Shown piece by piece: positions 1 through 8,976 of a DNA stretch of 64,000 bases (position 1 is the stretch's first letter; every line of letters begins with the position of its first letter). The stretch is from Hamadaea flava (lineage in GTDB: Bacteria; Actinomycetota; Actinomycetes; Mycobacteriales; Micromonosporaceae): positions 8,432,001-8,496,000 of the forward strand of contig NZ_JAMZDZ010000001.1 of the NCBI RefSeq assembly GCF_024172085.1, given 5' to 3'. The notes under the pieces were generated by a model that was not told where the DNA came from, made no database searches, and was given only the letters and a program-made list of their open reading frames with translations. Position numbers and translations under genes: made by a program.

Positions 1-297
1 GCCGGGCTGCCCTGGCAGAGCATGCTGTTCGTGACCCTGGGGCTGGCGCAGCTCGGGGTCGCCCTCGCGGTCCGGGCCCGGCGCGACCGTGCTCACCGGT
101 GGGCCAACCCGGGGCTGCTGCTGGCCGTCGGGATCTCCGCGCTCGCCCAGATCGGCGGGGTGCTGGCCGAGCCGCTGCGGGTGCTGCTGCGCACGGAACC
201 GCTCACGGGTACGCAACTGCTGCTGTGCGCGGCCGTGGCAGCGCTGCCAGGGCTGCTGTTGTGGGCGGTGAACCGCCGACGAGGTCGCCGGGCCTGA
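1..297 (+). CDS. P-type cation ATPase, C-terminal end (5' truncated by window)
   Basis: The frame is open from the first base and reads into the window as AGLPWQSMLF, then two hydrophobic stretches and an Arg-rich tail ending RRRGRRA. A PWQSM(L/M)F block followed by paired helices is typical of the last membrane domain of calcium/cation P-type ATPases (PF00689), so this is the tail of a pump whose catalytic part lies to the left. It ends 10 bases before another P-type ATPase. Members such as CtpF are known DosR-regulon genes in mycobacteria, which fits the block that follows. Substrate cannot be told from the tail. Confidence 0.7.
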   Translation, partial: AGLPWQSMLFVTLGLAQLGVALAVRARRDRAHRWANPGLLLAVGISALAQIGGVLAEPLRVLLRTEPLTGTQLLLCAAVAALPGLLLWAVNRRRGRRA

Positions 298-307
298 GGG
301 CGAGCCG

Positions 308-2962
308 GTGACAGCAGGAGGCGATGGCGTGATCGCGACCGACTCGGACACGGCTTCGGGTGGGCGACCGCAGCCGTGGTCATTGGACGTTCAGCGTTCG
401 GCCGCGATGTCGGCTGCGGACGTGCTGAGCGTGCTCGACAGCGGACGGGACGGGATCGGCGACGCCGAAGCCGACCGGCGGCGGGCGATCGTCGGGCCGA
501 ACGCGGTGCGTACGCACCGGGTGTCGGGCTGGGCCGTGCTGGTCCGGCAACTGCGCTCCGCCCTGCTGGCGCTGCTGCTGGTCGCGGCCACGGTGTCGTT
601 CCTCGTGGGCCAGCGGACCGACGCCGTGGTGATCGGCGTCATCATGGCGATCAGCGTCGGACTCGGCTTCCTCAACGAGTATCGAGCCGAACGGGCCGGC
701 GCTGCCTTGCACGATCGCATCCGGCATCGCGCCGTCGTCGTCCGGTCCGGACAGGCGCGGGAGGCCGACGTGACCGAGCTGGTTCCCGGCGACGTCGTAC
801 GCCTGGAGCTGGGCCAGATCGTCCCCGCCGACCTGCGGCTGCTGGAAACCACCGGCCTCACGTGCGACGAAGCGATGTTGACCGGCGAATCCGTGCCCGT
901 CCACAAGAGCGCCGACGTCCCGGCGGCCGAGTCCGGGCTCGGCGAACTGTCGTCGTGCGTGCTGATGGGCACTGTCGTGCGGGCCGGGTCGGCGACCGGG
1001 GTCGTGGTGGCGACCGGACCCCGGACCGCGTTCGGGCGGATCGCGGTGGGACTCGGCCGACGGCATCCGCCCACCGAGTTCCAAGTCGGTCTGGCCCGAT
1101 TCTCGACGCTGCTCGCCCGGGTCGCCGCAGTGCTCACGACGATGATCTTCGTCATCAACCTGACGCTCCACCGGCCGATTCTCGACGCGATCTTGTTCAG
1201 CCTCGCCATCGCGGTCGGCATCACGCCGCAGCTGTTGCCGGCGATCGTCACGACCAGCCTGGCGACCGGGACCCGGCGACTGGCCCGGCGGCGGGTGCTG
1301 GTCAAGTGCCTGGTCTGTGTGGAGGACCTCGGCAACATCGAGGTCTTGTTCACCGACAAGACCGGCACATTGACCGCCGGCGCCCTCGCCCTGGAGGAGA
1401 GCCTGGCCGTGGACGGCCGCCCGGCACAGCTGCCGCTGCTGTACGGGCTGCTGGCGAACGAGGCGACGGTGTCGCCGGGTGCGCTGGCCGGGGGTAACGC
1501 GCTCGACCAGGCGCTGTGGCGGTCGCCGGACGCCGCGGCCCAGCCGGTCGCCGACTATCAGCGCTGGGATTCGGTGCCGTTCGATCACGAGCGTCGCCGG
1601 ACCAGCGTCCTCGTGGACGGGCCGGACGGCCGGACGCTCATCGTCAAGGGCGCGCCGGAGGAGATCCTGGCCCGCTGCCAGGGCGAGCTGGACCCGGCCC
1701 GGAAGGTGCTCGATCAGAAGCTGACCGCCGGTGGGCGGGTGATCGCGGTCGCGGCGCGGCCCGCCCCCGGGGCGTCGACGATCGGTCCGGACGACGAGCA
1801 CGACCTCACTCTCGTGGGCGTACTCGTGCTGTCAGACCCGCCCAAATCGGAGGCGGCCGAGGCTCTGGCCCGGCTCGCTCAGCTCGGCGTCGCGGTCAAG
1901 GTCGTCACCGGCGATCATCCGGCCGTCGCCGGCCACGTCTGCCGCCAGGTCGGCCTGCCGGTCGCCGGAGTGGTCGCCGGCAGGCAGCTCGCCGGGATCG
2001 ACGACGACGCGCTGCCCGCGCTCATCGCGGCCACCACCGTCTTCGCGCGGGTCAGCCCCGAGGACAAGGCCCGGCTGGTACGCGTACAGCGGCTGGCGGG
2101 TCGCGACGTCGCGTTCCTGGGTGACGGGGTCAACGACGCGCTCGCTTTGCACAGTGCGGACGTCGGGGTCTCCGTCGACAGTGGAGCGGACGTGGCCCGC
2201 GACGCCGCGGATGTTCTGTTGCTGGACAAGGATCTCGGCGTCCTGGCCGACGGGGTGACCGAAGGCCGGCGCATCTTCGCCAACACGGTCAAGTATGTGC
2301 TGATGGGGACGTCGTCGAACTTCGGCAACATGTTCTCCGCCGCCGGGGCATCGGCCTTTCTGCCGTTCCTGCCGATGTTGCCGGGCCAGATTCTGCTCAA
2401 CAATCTGCTCTACGACGTCTCGCAGATCGCCATCCCGACCGACCGAGTCGATCCCGAGCAGCTGGCCCGCCCGGCGCACTGGGATCTGCGGGAGATCCGC
2501 CGGTTCATGCTGACCTTCGGGCCGCTGTCGTCGATCTTCGACTTCTTGACGTTCGCGATCCTGCTCAGCGTCCTGCACGCCGGGGCGACCGAGTTCCGCA
2601 CCGGCTGGTTCGTCGAATCGGTCGCCACGCAGACGCTGATCGTCTTCGTCATCCGTACCCACGCCAGCCCGTTCTGGCGCAGCCGGCCCAGCCTCGCGCT
2701 CGTGCTGTCGGCGGCAGCGGCGGTCACGGTCGCGTGGTCGATCCCGTATTCGCCGCTCGCCGGGGCGCTCGGCTTCACCGCGCTGCCCCCGGTGTTCCTC
2801 GGCGTGGTCGTCGTCCTCGTCGCCGTCTACCTGGCTCTCGTCGAGACGACCAAACGGAGCCTGTTCGCGGCGAGCGATCTACGCAGCACGACGGCGCAGC
2901 GCGTACGCCCATCGCACGAACGACGGCAGCACCGCCGCGCCGCCCGGTTCACCACACGGTGA
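308..2962 (+). CDS. mgtA: Magnesium-translocating P-type ATPase (type IIIB, MgtA-like)
   Basis: This 884-residue inner-membrane ion pump has the full P-type set: N-terminal cation-ATPase segment, LTGES in the actuator domain near residue 195, phosphorylation motif DKTGTLT at about 350-356, and hinge motif GDGVND at about 604. The stretches ITPQLLPAIVTTSLA before the phosphorylation site and NNLLYDVSQIAIPTD in the C-terminal membrane domain match type IIIB MgtA/MgtB pumps rather than calcium pumps. The GTG start at 308 is 10 bases past the previous stop; in-frame starts within the first 35 residues are also possible. MgtA pumps import Mg2+. Placement beside the stress cluster suggests joint expression with it, which is inference. 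Confidence 0.85.
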   Translation: MTAGGDGVIATDSDTASGGRPQPWSLDVQRSAAMSAADVLSVLDSGRDGIGDAEADRRRAIVGPNAVRTHRVSGWAVLVRQLRSALLALLLVAATVSFLVGQRTDAVVIGVIMAISVGLGFLNEYRAERAGAALHDRIRHRAVVVRSGQAREADVTELVPGDVVRLELGQIVPADLRLLETTGLTCDEAMLTGESVPVHKSADVPAAESGLGELSSCVLMGTVVRAGSATGVVVATGPRTAFGRIAVGLGRRHPPTEFQVGLARFSTLLARVAAVLTTMIFVINLTLHRPILDAILFSLAIAVGITPQLLPAIVTTSLATGTRRLARRRVLVKCLVCVEDLGNIEVLFTDKTGTLTAGALALEESLAVDGRPAQLPLLYGLLANEATVSPGALAGGNALDQALWRSPDAAAQPVADYQRWDSVPFDHERRRTSVLVDGPDGRTLIVKGAPEEILARCQGELDPARKVLDQKLTAGGRVIAVAARPAPGASTIGPDDEHDLTLVGVLVLSDPPKSEAAEALARLAQLGVAVKVVTGDHPAVAGHVCRQVGLPVAGVVAGRQLAGIDDDALPALIAATTVFARVSPEDKARLVRVQRLAGRDVAFLGDGVNDALALHSADVGVSVDSGADVARDAADVLLLDKDLGVLADGVTEGRRIFANTVKYVLMGTSSNFGNMFSAAGASAFLPFLPMLPGQILLNNLLYDVSQIAIPTDRVDPEQLARPAHWDLREIRRFMLTFGPLSSIFDFLTFAILLSVLHAGATEFRTGWFVESVATQTLIVFVIRTHASPFWRSRPSLALVLSAAAAVTVAWSIPYSPLAGALGFTALPPVFLGVVVVLVAVYLALVETTKRSLFAASDLRSTTAQRVRPSHERRQHRRAARFTTR

Positions 2963-2984
2963 GCGGGCGGCACGGTCGGGTGTG

Positions 2985-3479
2985 TTACGAGGCAGGCTCG
3001 GGCTCGATCGCAGCCGGCTCTCCAGCGGGTTCGACGGCCAGCAGCCGGGCCCGGGTGTGGCTGAGCCGTTCGGCGATGACGCCGGTGAACCGCCGCATCA
3101 GCTCATAGCCGAGCGCGGGGTCGGCCGCGCACAGTTCGCGTACGCCCGGCCCGTCCAGCGCCACCGCGTGCACCACGTCTTCGGCGGTGCCGGTGAACTG
3201 CCACCGGTATGGCGGAAACAGCCAGGACCAGCCGATGACCGAGCCAGGGCCGAGGGTCTCCACGACGACCTCGCCGCGACCAGGGACGTTGGTGCTCAGC
3301 CGGACGTGACCGTCGTCGACGAGCCAGAACCGGTCGGCGCGCCCGCCCTCGGCGAACAGGCGGCTGTCCCGGTGGAACATGGTGGTGTAGCCCCACATCG
3401 ACAGCCGGTCGAGTTGCCGGTCCGACAGACCGGTCAGGAACGGGTGGGACCGCAGCGTGAGATACGTCGTCTCGATCAT
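2985..3479 (-). CDS. Stand-alone cyclic-nucleotide-binding (Crp/Fnr-type) domain protein
   Basis: A 164-residue protein made almost entirely of one cNMP-binding beta-roll: HPFLTGLSDRQLDRL at the N-terminus, then LFAEGGRADRFWLVDDGHVRLS and a turn near LGPGSVIGWSWL. There is no C-terminal winged helix, so it is not a normal Crp/Fnr DNA-binding regulator. It may be a sensor or partner subunit. It is last in a three-gene minus-strand operon (Acg-type flavoprotein, universal stress protein, this gene) with a 27-base gap to its neighbour. The classical Arg of the cAMP pocket is not obvious, so the ligand is unknown. Confidence 0.75.
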   Translation of the reverse strand: MIETTYLTLRSHPFLTGLSDRQLDRLSMWGYTTMFHRDSRLFAEGGRADRFWLVDDGHVRLSTNVPGRGEVVVETLGPGSVIGWSWLFPPYRWQFTGTAEDVVHAVALDGPGVRELCAADPALGYELMRRFTGVIAERLSHTRARLLAVEPAGEPAAIEPEPAS

Positions 3480-3506
3480 CGGAAAACACCTCCTGCTATC
3501 GGGCTG

Positions 3507-4403
3507 CTATCGGGCTGGGTGGATGACGGCGACCGGTCCGTGCGCGTGGTGCACGAGGGCCCGGCTGACCGAGCCGAGCAGCAGCCCGGTGAACCCGCCG
3601 CCGCCCCGGCCGCCGACGACGGTCAACCCGGCTCCGATCGTCTGGTCGATCATCGCCTTCTCGACGTGCTGCGCGGCCACGGTACGCGTCTCGATGGTCA
3701 CGCCGGGCTGGTGCAGCCACGGGCTGACCGCGTCGAACAGGATCTGCTCGGCGACCGCCTCGTCCTGCCGCACCTCGAAGTAGGGTTCGTCGCGGCCGAT
3801 GGGGAAGGCGTACACGGCGATGATCGAGGTGTTCCGTCGGCGGGCCTCGTCGACGGCCCACTTCAGGGCGATCTGCGCACCCGGGGAACTGTCCACACCG
3901 ACCACGATCGGGCCGTCCACCGGTTCGGCCGGGGTCTCGCCGTCGGTGACCGGTGGGCGTACGACGACGACCGGACCGTGGGCGTGCGCGGAGACCTGTG
4001 CGGACACCGAGCCGAGCAGGAGTTCGGTGAACCCGCCCAGTCCGCGGCAGCCGACCACGGTCAGCTGGGCGTGGCGGGACTCTTCGAGCAGCACTGCCGC
4101 GCCGCCGCCGGTGACGGCGCGGGCGCTGATGTCGGCCAGCCCCGGATGATCGTCCGTCAGCTGCTTGACCACTGCGGCCAGCATCGTCTCGGCGTCAGCA
4201 CGCATCGCCTGGTCGTCGAGGTAGTACCGATCGGCGACCGCGACGGGGAGGTATCCGTAGACCGGGATCTCGAACCCGTAGACCAGCGACAGCGGCGCGT
4301 CGCGCAGTTCGGCCAGGTGGGCGGCGTACCGGGCGGCGGCCAGGCTGGACGGTGAGCCGTCGACACCGGCGACGACCGGGGGAACGGGGGTGGTGCTGGA
4401 CAT
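3507..4403 (-). CDS. Tandem universal stress protein (two Usp domains)
   Basis: The 298-residue protein has two Usp domains of about 145 residues each. Each has the ATP-binding pattern G-x2-G-x(9)-G-S: GCRGLGGFTELLLGSVS in the first half and GGRGGGGFTGLLLGSVS in the second, each followed by HAHGPV and VVRPP or VIHPA. This tandem layout with intact ATP motifs is that of the DosR-regulon Usp proteins of mycobacteria (Rv2623 type), which bind ATP and slow growth under hypoxia. It is 11 bases downstream of the Acg-type gene and surely co-transcribed with it. The role here is inferred from family and context. Confidence 0.9.
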   Translation of the reverse strand: MSSTTPVPPVVAGVDGSPSSLAAARYAAHLAELRDAPLSLVYGFEIPVYGYLPVAVADRYYLDDQAMRADAETMLAAVVKQLTDDHPGLADISARAVTGGGAAVLLEESRHAQLTVVGCRGLGGFTELLLGSVSAQVSAHAHGPVVVVRPPVTDGETPAEPVDGPIVVGVDSSPGAQIALKWAVDEARRRNTSIIAVYAFPIGRDEPYFEVRQDEAVAEQILFDAVSPWLHQPGVTIETRTVAAQHVEKAMIDQTIGAGLTVVGGRGGGGFTGLLLGSVSRALVHHAHGPVAVIHPAR

Positions 4404-4414
4404 CAGAGCCTCCT

Positions 4415-5404
4415 TCAGCTCGACAGGTTGACGACCTCACCCAGCCGGCGGCGTGGGCTGGCCGGTGGTGTTCCGTCGGGCGCGTAGCCGACGCGTAGCG
4501 CCAGCTGGGGCGCGCCGATCCCGGCCAGCACGTGCCGCAGCCGTTCGCGGGTCAGGGTGTGCTCGGTGACGTCGCTGATCGGGGAAGCGGCGAGACCGGC
4601 CGCGGTGGCGCCGAGCAGCAGCGCCGAGAGCGCCTGACCGGCGTGCAGCCAGGCCGGCGGGGTGTCCTCGTCGGTGAACAGCACCGTGTACAGGGTTCCG
4701 GCGTCGCCCTCGTCGCCGGGGTCGAGCGTGCCGACGCCGGATGGGGCGAATTCGCGTACCGGGACCCGGCGGGGCGACGGCGACACGGCCGTCTCCGACG
4801 GCACACCGGATCCGTTGGCCGGAGCCTTCGGCGCGTCGGCGGTCCAGGCCGCCAGCTCGTGCCGGTACGCCGGATCGGCGAACTGCAGTTCCGCCGCGCG
4901 GGCCGTGAGGATGGCCAGATCGTCGATCTCGCCGCCGCGGAGCACCGCCAGATGGGCGCCTTGGCGTTCGGCCAGGGCGATCAGCCGCTGGATGACCTCC
5001 ACGGGCACCGGCTGGCCGGTAAACGCCCGCCGATCCGTGCGCCGCTGCGAGATGGCGGCGTACGCGGCCCGGTCCTCGGTGGCCGGATCGGCGGCGTCGC
5101 CGAGGCGCACCTCGGCCAGCAGATCGGGCTCGGCGGGATCAGGCAGCGTACGCACGTCGGCGGCGTGACCGGCGACGGCCAGCGCGACTCTCGCGTGGTG
5201 CAGGGCGGCGCCGCAGCTGACGGTCAGCAGCCGGCCGTCGGGATCGGCGACGAGCAGCTGCCGGGCGCGGTCCGCCCACAGCTGCATCGAGTGCTCCTGG
5301 ACGACCCATCGCCACGGCTGCGTGTTGAAGATGGACGGGGCGTTGAGGGCGACCTGTGCCGCCACCCGCAGGGTGCGGCCGTCCGCCGGTCCGATGGTCC
5401 TCAT
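4415..5404 (-). CDS. Acg-family nitroreductase-like FMN protein
   Basis: A 329-residue cytoplasmic protein resembling the Acg family (Rv2032 type). It starts with AAQVALNAPSIFNTQPWRW, the usual nitroreductase entry with the NTQPW box, and has RRTDRRAF in the middle and a second half like the first, giving one fused pseudo-dimer. Acg proteins keep the fold but in mycobacteria are thought to store FMN rather than reduce nitro compounds. It is the first gene of the minus-strand operon with the Usp and cNMP proteins, and its start lies 82 bases from the DosR-like palindrome shared with the divergent devR. The ATG at 5404 is the only good start. Confidence 0.85.
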   Translation of the reverse strand: MRTIGPADGRTLRVAAQVALNAPSIFNTQPWRWVVQEHSMQLWADRARQLLVADPDGRLLTVSCGAALHHARVALAVAGHAADVRTLPDPAEPDLLAEVRLGDAADPATEDRAAYAAISQRRTDRRAFTGQPVPVEVIQRLIALAERQGAHLAVLRGGEIDDLAILTARAAELQFADPAYRHELAAWTADAPKAPANGSGVPSETAVSPSPRRVPVREFAPSGVGTLDPGDEGDAGTLYTVLFTDEDTPPAWLHAGQALSALLLGATAAGLAASPISDVTEHTLTRERLRHVLAGIGAPQLALRVGYAPDGTPPASPRRRLGEVVNLSS

Positions 5405-5486
5405 GGTTCTGACGATCCACCCACGCGGGCCACGAGGTCAGGGCCGCCGGGCGCAACCCCTCAGGCCCGATGGCCCATGCCCGGGT

Positions 5487-5500
5487 GGGACTAAAGTCCC
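5487..5500. promoter_or_regulatory. DosR/DevR box between acg-like operon and devR
   Basis: GGGACTAAAGTCCC is a perfect 14-base palindrome and matches the published DosR consensus core GGGACTWWAGTCCC at every position. It lies 37 bases before devR (+) and 82 bases before the Acg-type gene (-), so one site can serve both promoters and give devR autoregulation. Confidence 0.85.
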
Positions 5501-5537
5501 TGTGCGCCGGGTCCGGAACGCTGGCACACTGAGGAGC

Positions 5538-6176
5538 ATGATCCGGGTGTTCCTCCTCGACGACCACGAGGTCGTCCGGCGCGGCCTGCGCGAACTGTTG
5601 GAGGCGCAGGGCGACATCGAGGTGATCGGCGAGGCCGGTTTGGCGACCGAGGCCGCACACCGGGCCCCCGCGCTGCGTCCGGACGTGGCGATCCTGGACG
5701 CGCGGCTGCCTGACGGCAGCGGCATCGACGCGGCTCGTGAGATCCGTTCGGTCGACCCGAGCATCCAGGTGCTCATCCTCACCTCCTACGAGGACGACGA
5801 GGCGCTGTTCGCGGCGATCATGGCCGGAGCCGCCGGATACGTGCTCAAGCAGATCAAGGGCACCGACCTGGTCGACGCCGTCCGGCGGGTCGCCGATGGA
5901 CAGTCGCTGCTGGACCCGGCGGTCACCGCGCGCGTCCTGGAGCGCATCCGCAACCCGCAACGGGAGCCGGCCCAGCTGCGCGGGCTCACCGAGCAGGAGC
6001 GCAAGATCCTCGACTTCATCGCCGACGGGCTGACCAACCGCCAGATCGCGGCGCAGATGTTCCTGGCGGAGAAGACGGTCAAGAACTACGTCTCGAGCCT
6101 GCTCGCCAAGCTGGGCCTGGAGCGGCGGACCCAGGCGGCGGTGCTGGCCACCAAGCTGCGCGAAGGCGGCCACTGA
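5538..6176 (+). CDS. devR: NarL/FixJ response regulator, DevR/DosR orthologue
   Basis: A 212-residue response regulator: receiver domain with acidic pair D8-D9, phospho-acceptor D54 (AILDARLPDG) and K104 (VLKQIKG), then a C-terminal LuxR-type helix-turn-helix. The recognition part LTNRQIAAQMFLAEKTVKNYVS with the following LLAKLGLERRTQAAV is nearly that of mycobacterial DosR, which controls the hypoxia/NO dormancy regulon. The ATG at 5538 is preceded by GAGGAGC. The frame is open further upstream but the domain begins exactly here. No DevS/DosT sensor kinase is in the window. A consensus box lies just upstream and a second before the GNAT-ligase gene. Confidence 0.92.
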   Translation: MIRVFLLDDHEVVRRGLRELLEAQGDIEVIGEAGLATEAAHRAPALRPDVAILDARLPDGSGIDAAREIRSVDPSIQVLILTSYEDDEALFAAIMAGAAGYVLKQIKGTDLVDAVRRVADGQSLLDPAVTARVLERIRNPQREPAQLRGLTEQERKILDFIADGLTNRQIAAQMFLAEKTVKNYVSSLLAKLGLERRTQAAVLATKLREGGH

Positions 6177-6183
6177 CGCGCGG

Positions 6184-8853
6184 TCAGCGCAGCCGGAACA
6201 CATAAGGATCCGGTTCGTCGCCCACCGCCGCCAGGCGCAGTTTCGCGTCGACCACCACGAGCCCGTCCGGTCCGGCGATGACCGGATTCAGGTCCAGTTC
6301 CGCGATCTGCGGCAGGTCTTGGGCGATTCGGCCCAGCCGGTGGACCAGCTCCTCGACCGCCGCGGTGTCCACGCCGGGGGCGCCGCGATAACCGGTGAGC
6401 AGCCGCGCGCCGCGCAACGACCGCCACATCCGTGCTCCGTCCCGGTCCGACAGCGGCGTCAGCCGGTAGACCCGGTCGCCCAGGAGGTCGGTGAGCACGC
6501 CGCCCAGGCCGAGCATCACCAGCGAGCCGAACAGCGGGTCGTGCACGACGCCCGCCGCCAGCTCCACCGGTCCGCGGGCCATCGGCTGCACGAGCACCTG
6601 CGGTCGCGCGACGTCCAGCGCCGTGCCGATCATGTGGTACGCCTGACGCACTGCCTCGGCGTCGGTCAGGTCGAGGCGCACCGCCCCGACGTCGGTCTTG
6701 TGCACCAGTTCGGGGACCGCTGATTTCACCGCGACCGGGTAGCCCAACCGGTTCGCCGCCGCCACGGCCTCATCCGCCGTCACCGCGACCGCGTGATCGA
6801 TCTGCGTGATGCCGTAGCAGCGCAGCAGTTCGGCGGTCACGTCGGCCGGCTGCCAGCCGTCGGCGGCCGTCGCCACGACGGCTTGGGCGGTCACCGGGTC
6901 GATCCGGTCCAGAATGGGCGGCCCGCCGAGCGGCTCCCGGCGCCAGGCGGCGTACCGGGCGGCGTGCCCGAGGGCGCGGATGGCGCGCTCCGGCAGGTCG
7001 TACGCCGGCCGCTCGGGGCAGGCGCCCACGTGGGAGACGTCCCACCGGCCGATGACGACTCCGGCGGCGGGCAGGTCCGGATGCGTGTCGAAGACCTCGC
7101 CGGCGGCGGCCAGCATCCCGGGCACGTCGTTGGCGCGGGTCGCGGCGACCACGACGACGATGGCGTCGACCTCACCGGATTCGGCGAACGCGGTCAGCGC
7201 CGCTTGCAGCGTCTGCGGCGTCGCCTCCGCGCCCAGATCGAGCGGATTCTGCGCCGAACCGCCCAGCCGGGCCGCCAACCGCGGGCTCACGGCCGGGACG
7301 TCTAGACCGGCGGCGTCGGCCGCGTCCACGGCCAGGACGTTGACCCCGCCGGCGTTGCCGACCACCGCGATCCGGTTGCCGGCCGGTAGCGGCTGGTCGA
7401 CCAGCATCCGCGCGGCGTCGATGAGCTCGCCGAGGTCGTCGCACCGGACCACCCCGGCCTGGGCGAACAAGCTGTCCACCGCCACCTCCGGAGCGGCCGC
7501 CGCCGCGGTGTGCGAAGCGCCGGCGCGTTGCCCGGCCGCCGACCGGCCGCTCTTGACCGCCAGCACCGGCTTGCGCCGGCCCAGGTCGCGGACGAGACGG
7601 GCGAACCGGCGCGGGTTGCCGAACGACTCCAGATACAGCGCGACCGCCTTCGTCGCCGGATCGTCATGCCAGTACGCCAGCAAGTCGTTGCCGCTGATGT
7701 CGGCCTTGTTCCCCAGGGAGACGAACGACGACACCCCGCATCCGCAGCGGGCCAGATGGTCGAGCAGGCTGATGCCGACCGCCCCGGACTGCGACGCGAC
7801 ACCGAGCGCGCCCGGCACCGGCGGCGCGCCCGCGAACGTCGCGTTCAGGCGTACGGCGCGATCGGTGTTGAGCAGGCCGACGCAGTTCGGACCGAGCAGC
7901 CGCATGCTGTGTTCGCGCGCGATGCGTACCGCTTCGTCCTGCAGTGCCTGCCCGGCCGGTCCGGCCTCGCCGAAGCCGGCGCTCAGCACGATCGCCGCGC
8001 GTACGCCTGACTCGCCGGCCTCCCGCAGTGCCGCCGGCACCGCAGCGGCCGGTACCGCGATGATCGCGAGATCGACCAGGTCGGGAAGTCTGCGCAGCGA
8101 GGGGACGGACGGGATCCCGGCGACGCTGTCCGCGTGCGGGTTCACCGCGAACAGGATGCCGTTGAAGCCGTACTCGGCCAGCGCCCGGAGGGTTTCGTGG
8201 CCGACGCCGCCCGGAGTGCGGCTCGCGCCGACGACCGCGACCGAGCGTGGGGTGAGCAGCGGGCGCAGCGACAGCCGTTCGGCGGTGCGATTACGCAGAT
8301 CGGCCGCGCTGACCGCGGCGGCCTGTGCCCTGGCGGGCAGCCCGACGTCCACGACCTCGGCCAGCGCGTCGGTGCGCGCGTGCGCGGCCATGTCGCGGGC
8401 GACGCGCAGCATCGAGAAGTTCGCGGGCATCACCTCGCCGGACAACTCGGTGACGCCGTTGGCCTCGGCCTGGGCGGCGAGGTGCTCGAGGAGGACGGTG
8501 CCGATCCCGCGGCCGCGCTCGTCCTCGGCGACGAAGACGGCGAACTCGGCCGCCGCCGCGGTGGGGCCACGCTCGTACGACGCGACGCCGACGACACGAC
8601 CGGCTTCCGCCGCGACGAGCACCCCGTGTTCGGCCGAGGCGGGGCGGGTGAGCCGCGCGACCTCGGCCGTGATGACCGCCGGACCCGGGACCGCGAAGAA
8701 CCGCAACCGCAGCGCGTCGACCGAACTCGCCCCGAACATCGTCGCCAAGGCGGTGGCGTCAGCTTCGTCCGCCGGGCGAATCCGCACGATCCGCCCGTCG
8801 GCCAGCAGCGCGTCGACCCCGGCCAGCGTGGGGCGGTCGGCGTAAATCGTCAT
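6184..8853 (-). CDS. GNAT acetyltransferase fused to NDP-forming acyl-CoA synthetase (Pat/SlPatA-like)
   Basis: The 889-residue fusion has domains in this order: an N-terminal GNAT domain (about 15-165, with ERGRGIGTVLLEHLAAQA as the acetyl-CoA loop), a CoA-binding Rossmann domain (from about 205, VAVVGASRTPGGVGHETL), succinyl-CoA-ligase-like domains (ASQSGAVGISLLDHLA) and a C-terminal ATP-grasp domain (from about 670, NRLGYPVAVKSAVPELVHKTDVGAVRL). Fusions of this type are protein lysine acetyltransferases (Pat) that tune acetyl-CoA synthetase; the GNAT-first order is that of Streptomyces SlPatA. A DosR-like box sits 58 bases before its start, tying it to the hypoxia block. It ends 7 bases from the end of the convergent devR. 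Confidence 0.88.
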   Translation of the reverse strand: MTIYADRPTLAGVDALLADGRIVRIRPADEADATALATMFGASSVDALRLRFFAVPGPAVITAEVARLTRPASAEHGVLVAAEAGRVVGVASYERGPTAAAAEFAVFVAEDERGRGIGTVLLEHLAAQAEANGVTELSGEVMPANFSMLRVARDMAAHARTDALAEVVDVGLPARAQAAAVSAADLRNRTAERLSLRPLLTPRSVAVVGASRTPGGVGHETLRALAEYGFNGILFAVNPHADSVAGIPSVPSLRRLPDLVDLAIIAVPAAAVPAALREAGESGVRAAIVLSAGFGEAGPAGQALQDEAVRIAREHSMRLLGPNCVGLLNTDRAVRLNATFAGAPPVPGALGVASQSGAVGISLLDHLARCGCGVSSFVSLGNKADISGNDLLAYWHDDPATKAVALYLESFGNPRRFARLVRDLGRRKPVLAVKSGRSAAGQRAGASHTAAAAAPEVAVDSLFAQAGVVRCDDLGELIDAARMLVDQPLPAGNRIAVVGNAGGVNVLAVDAADAAGLDVPAVSPRLAARLGGSAQNPLDLGAEATPQTLQAALTAFAESGEVDAIVVVVAATRANDVPGMLAAAGEVFDTHPDLPAAGVVIGRWDVSHVGACPERPAYDLPERAIRALGHAARYAAWRREPLGGPPILDRIDPVTAQAVVATAADGWQPADVTAELLRCYGITQIDHAVAVTADEAVAAANRLGYPVAVKSAVPELVHKTDVGAVRLDLTDAEAVRQAYHMIGTALDVARPQVLVQPMARGPVELAAGVVHDPLFGSLVMLGLGGVLTDLLGDRVYRLTPLSDRDGARMWRSLRGARLLTGYRGAPGVDTAAVEELVHRLGRIAQDLPQIAELDLNPVIAGPDGLVVVDAKLRLAAVGDEPDPYVFRLR

Positions 8854-8910
8854 GATCCCAGCTTCGGCAGCCGCGCGTACCGCAGGAAGTGCCGCTCAGC
8901 ACCCCCGGCT

Positions 8911-8924
8911 GGGACCTTCGTCCC
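8911..8924. promoter_or_regulatory. Second DosR-like box, upstream of the GNAT-ligase gene
   Basis: GGGACCTTCGTCCC keeps the GGGAC...GTCCC half-sites of the DosR palindrome with a changed centre. It lies 58 bases upstream of the minus-strand start at 8853, a plausible activator position. Confidence 0.65.
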
Positions 8925-8936
8925 ACGGGACGAGCG

Positions 8937-8971
8937 CGGTGCCGTGCTCCCGGAGCCGGAGCACGGCACCG
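8937..8971 (-). terminator. Hairpin terminator after the MFS gene
   Basis: Perfect 14-base arms (8937-8950 and 8958-8971, CGGTGCCGTGCTCC and its complement) around a 7-base loop, beginning 5 bases after the MFS stop codon on the minus strand. There is no T-run, as is common in actinomycetes. Confidence 0.8.
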
Positions 8972-8976
8972 GAACA

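Noticed and set aside
380-1801. 473-codon minus-strand frame over the MgtA-like gene
   Set aside because: Antisense shadow in GC-rich DNA: composition dominated by Arg/Gly/His/Asp, no domain, and it lies over a gene with all P-type motifs.
2982-4355. 457-codon plus-strand frame over the cNMP and Usp genes
   Set aside because: Same artefact; the opposite strand has intact family motifs.
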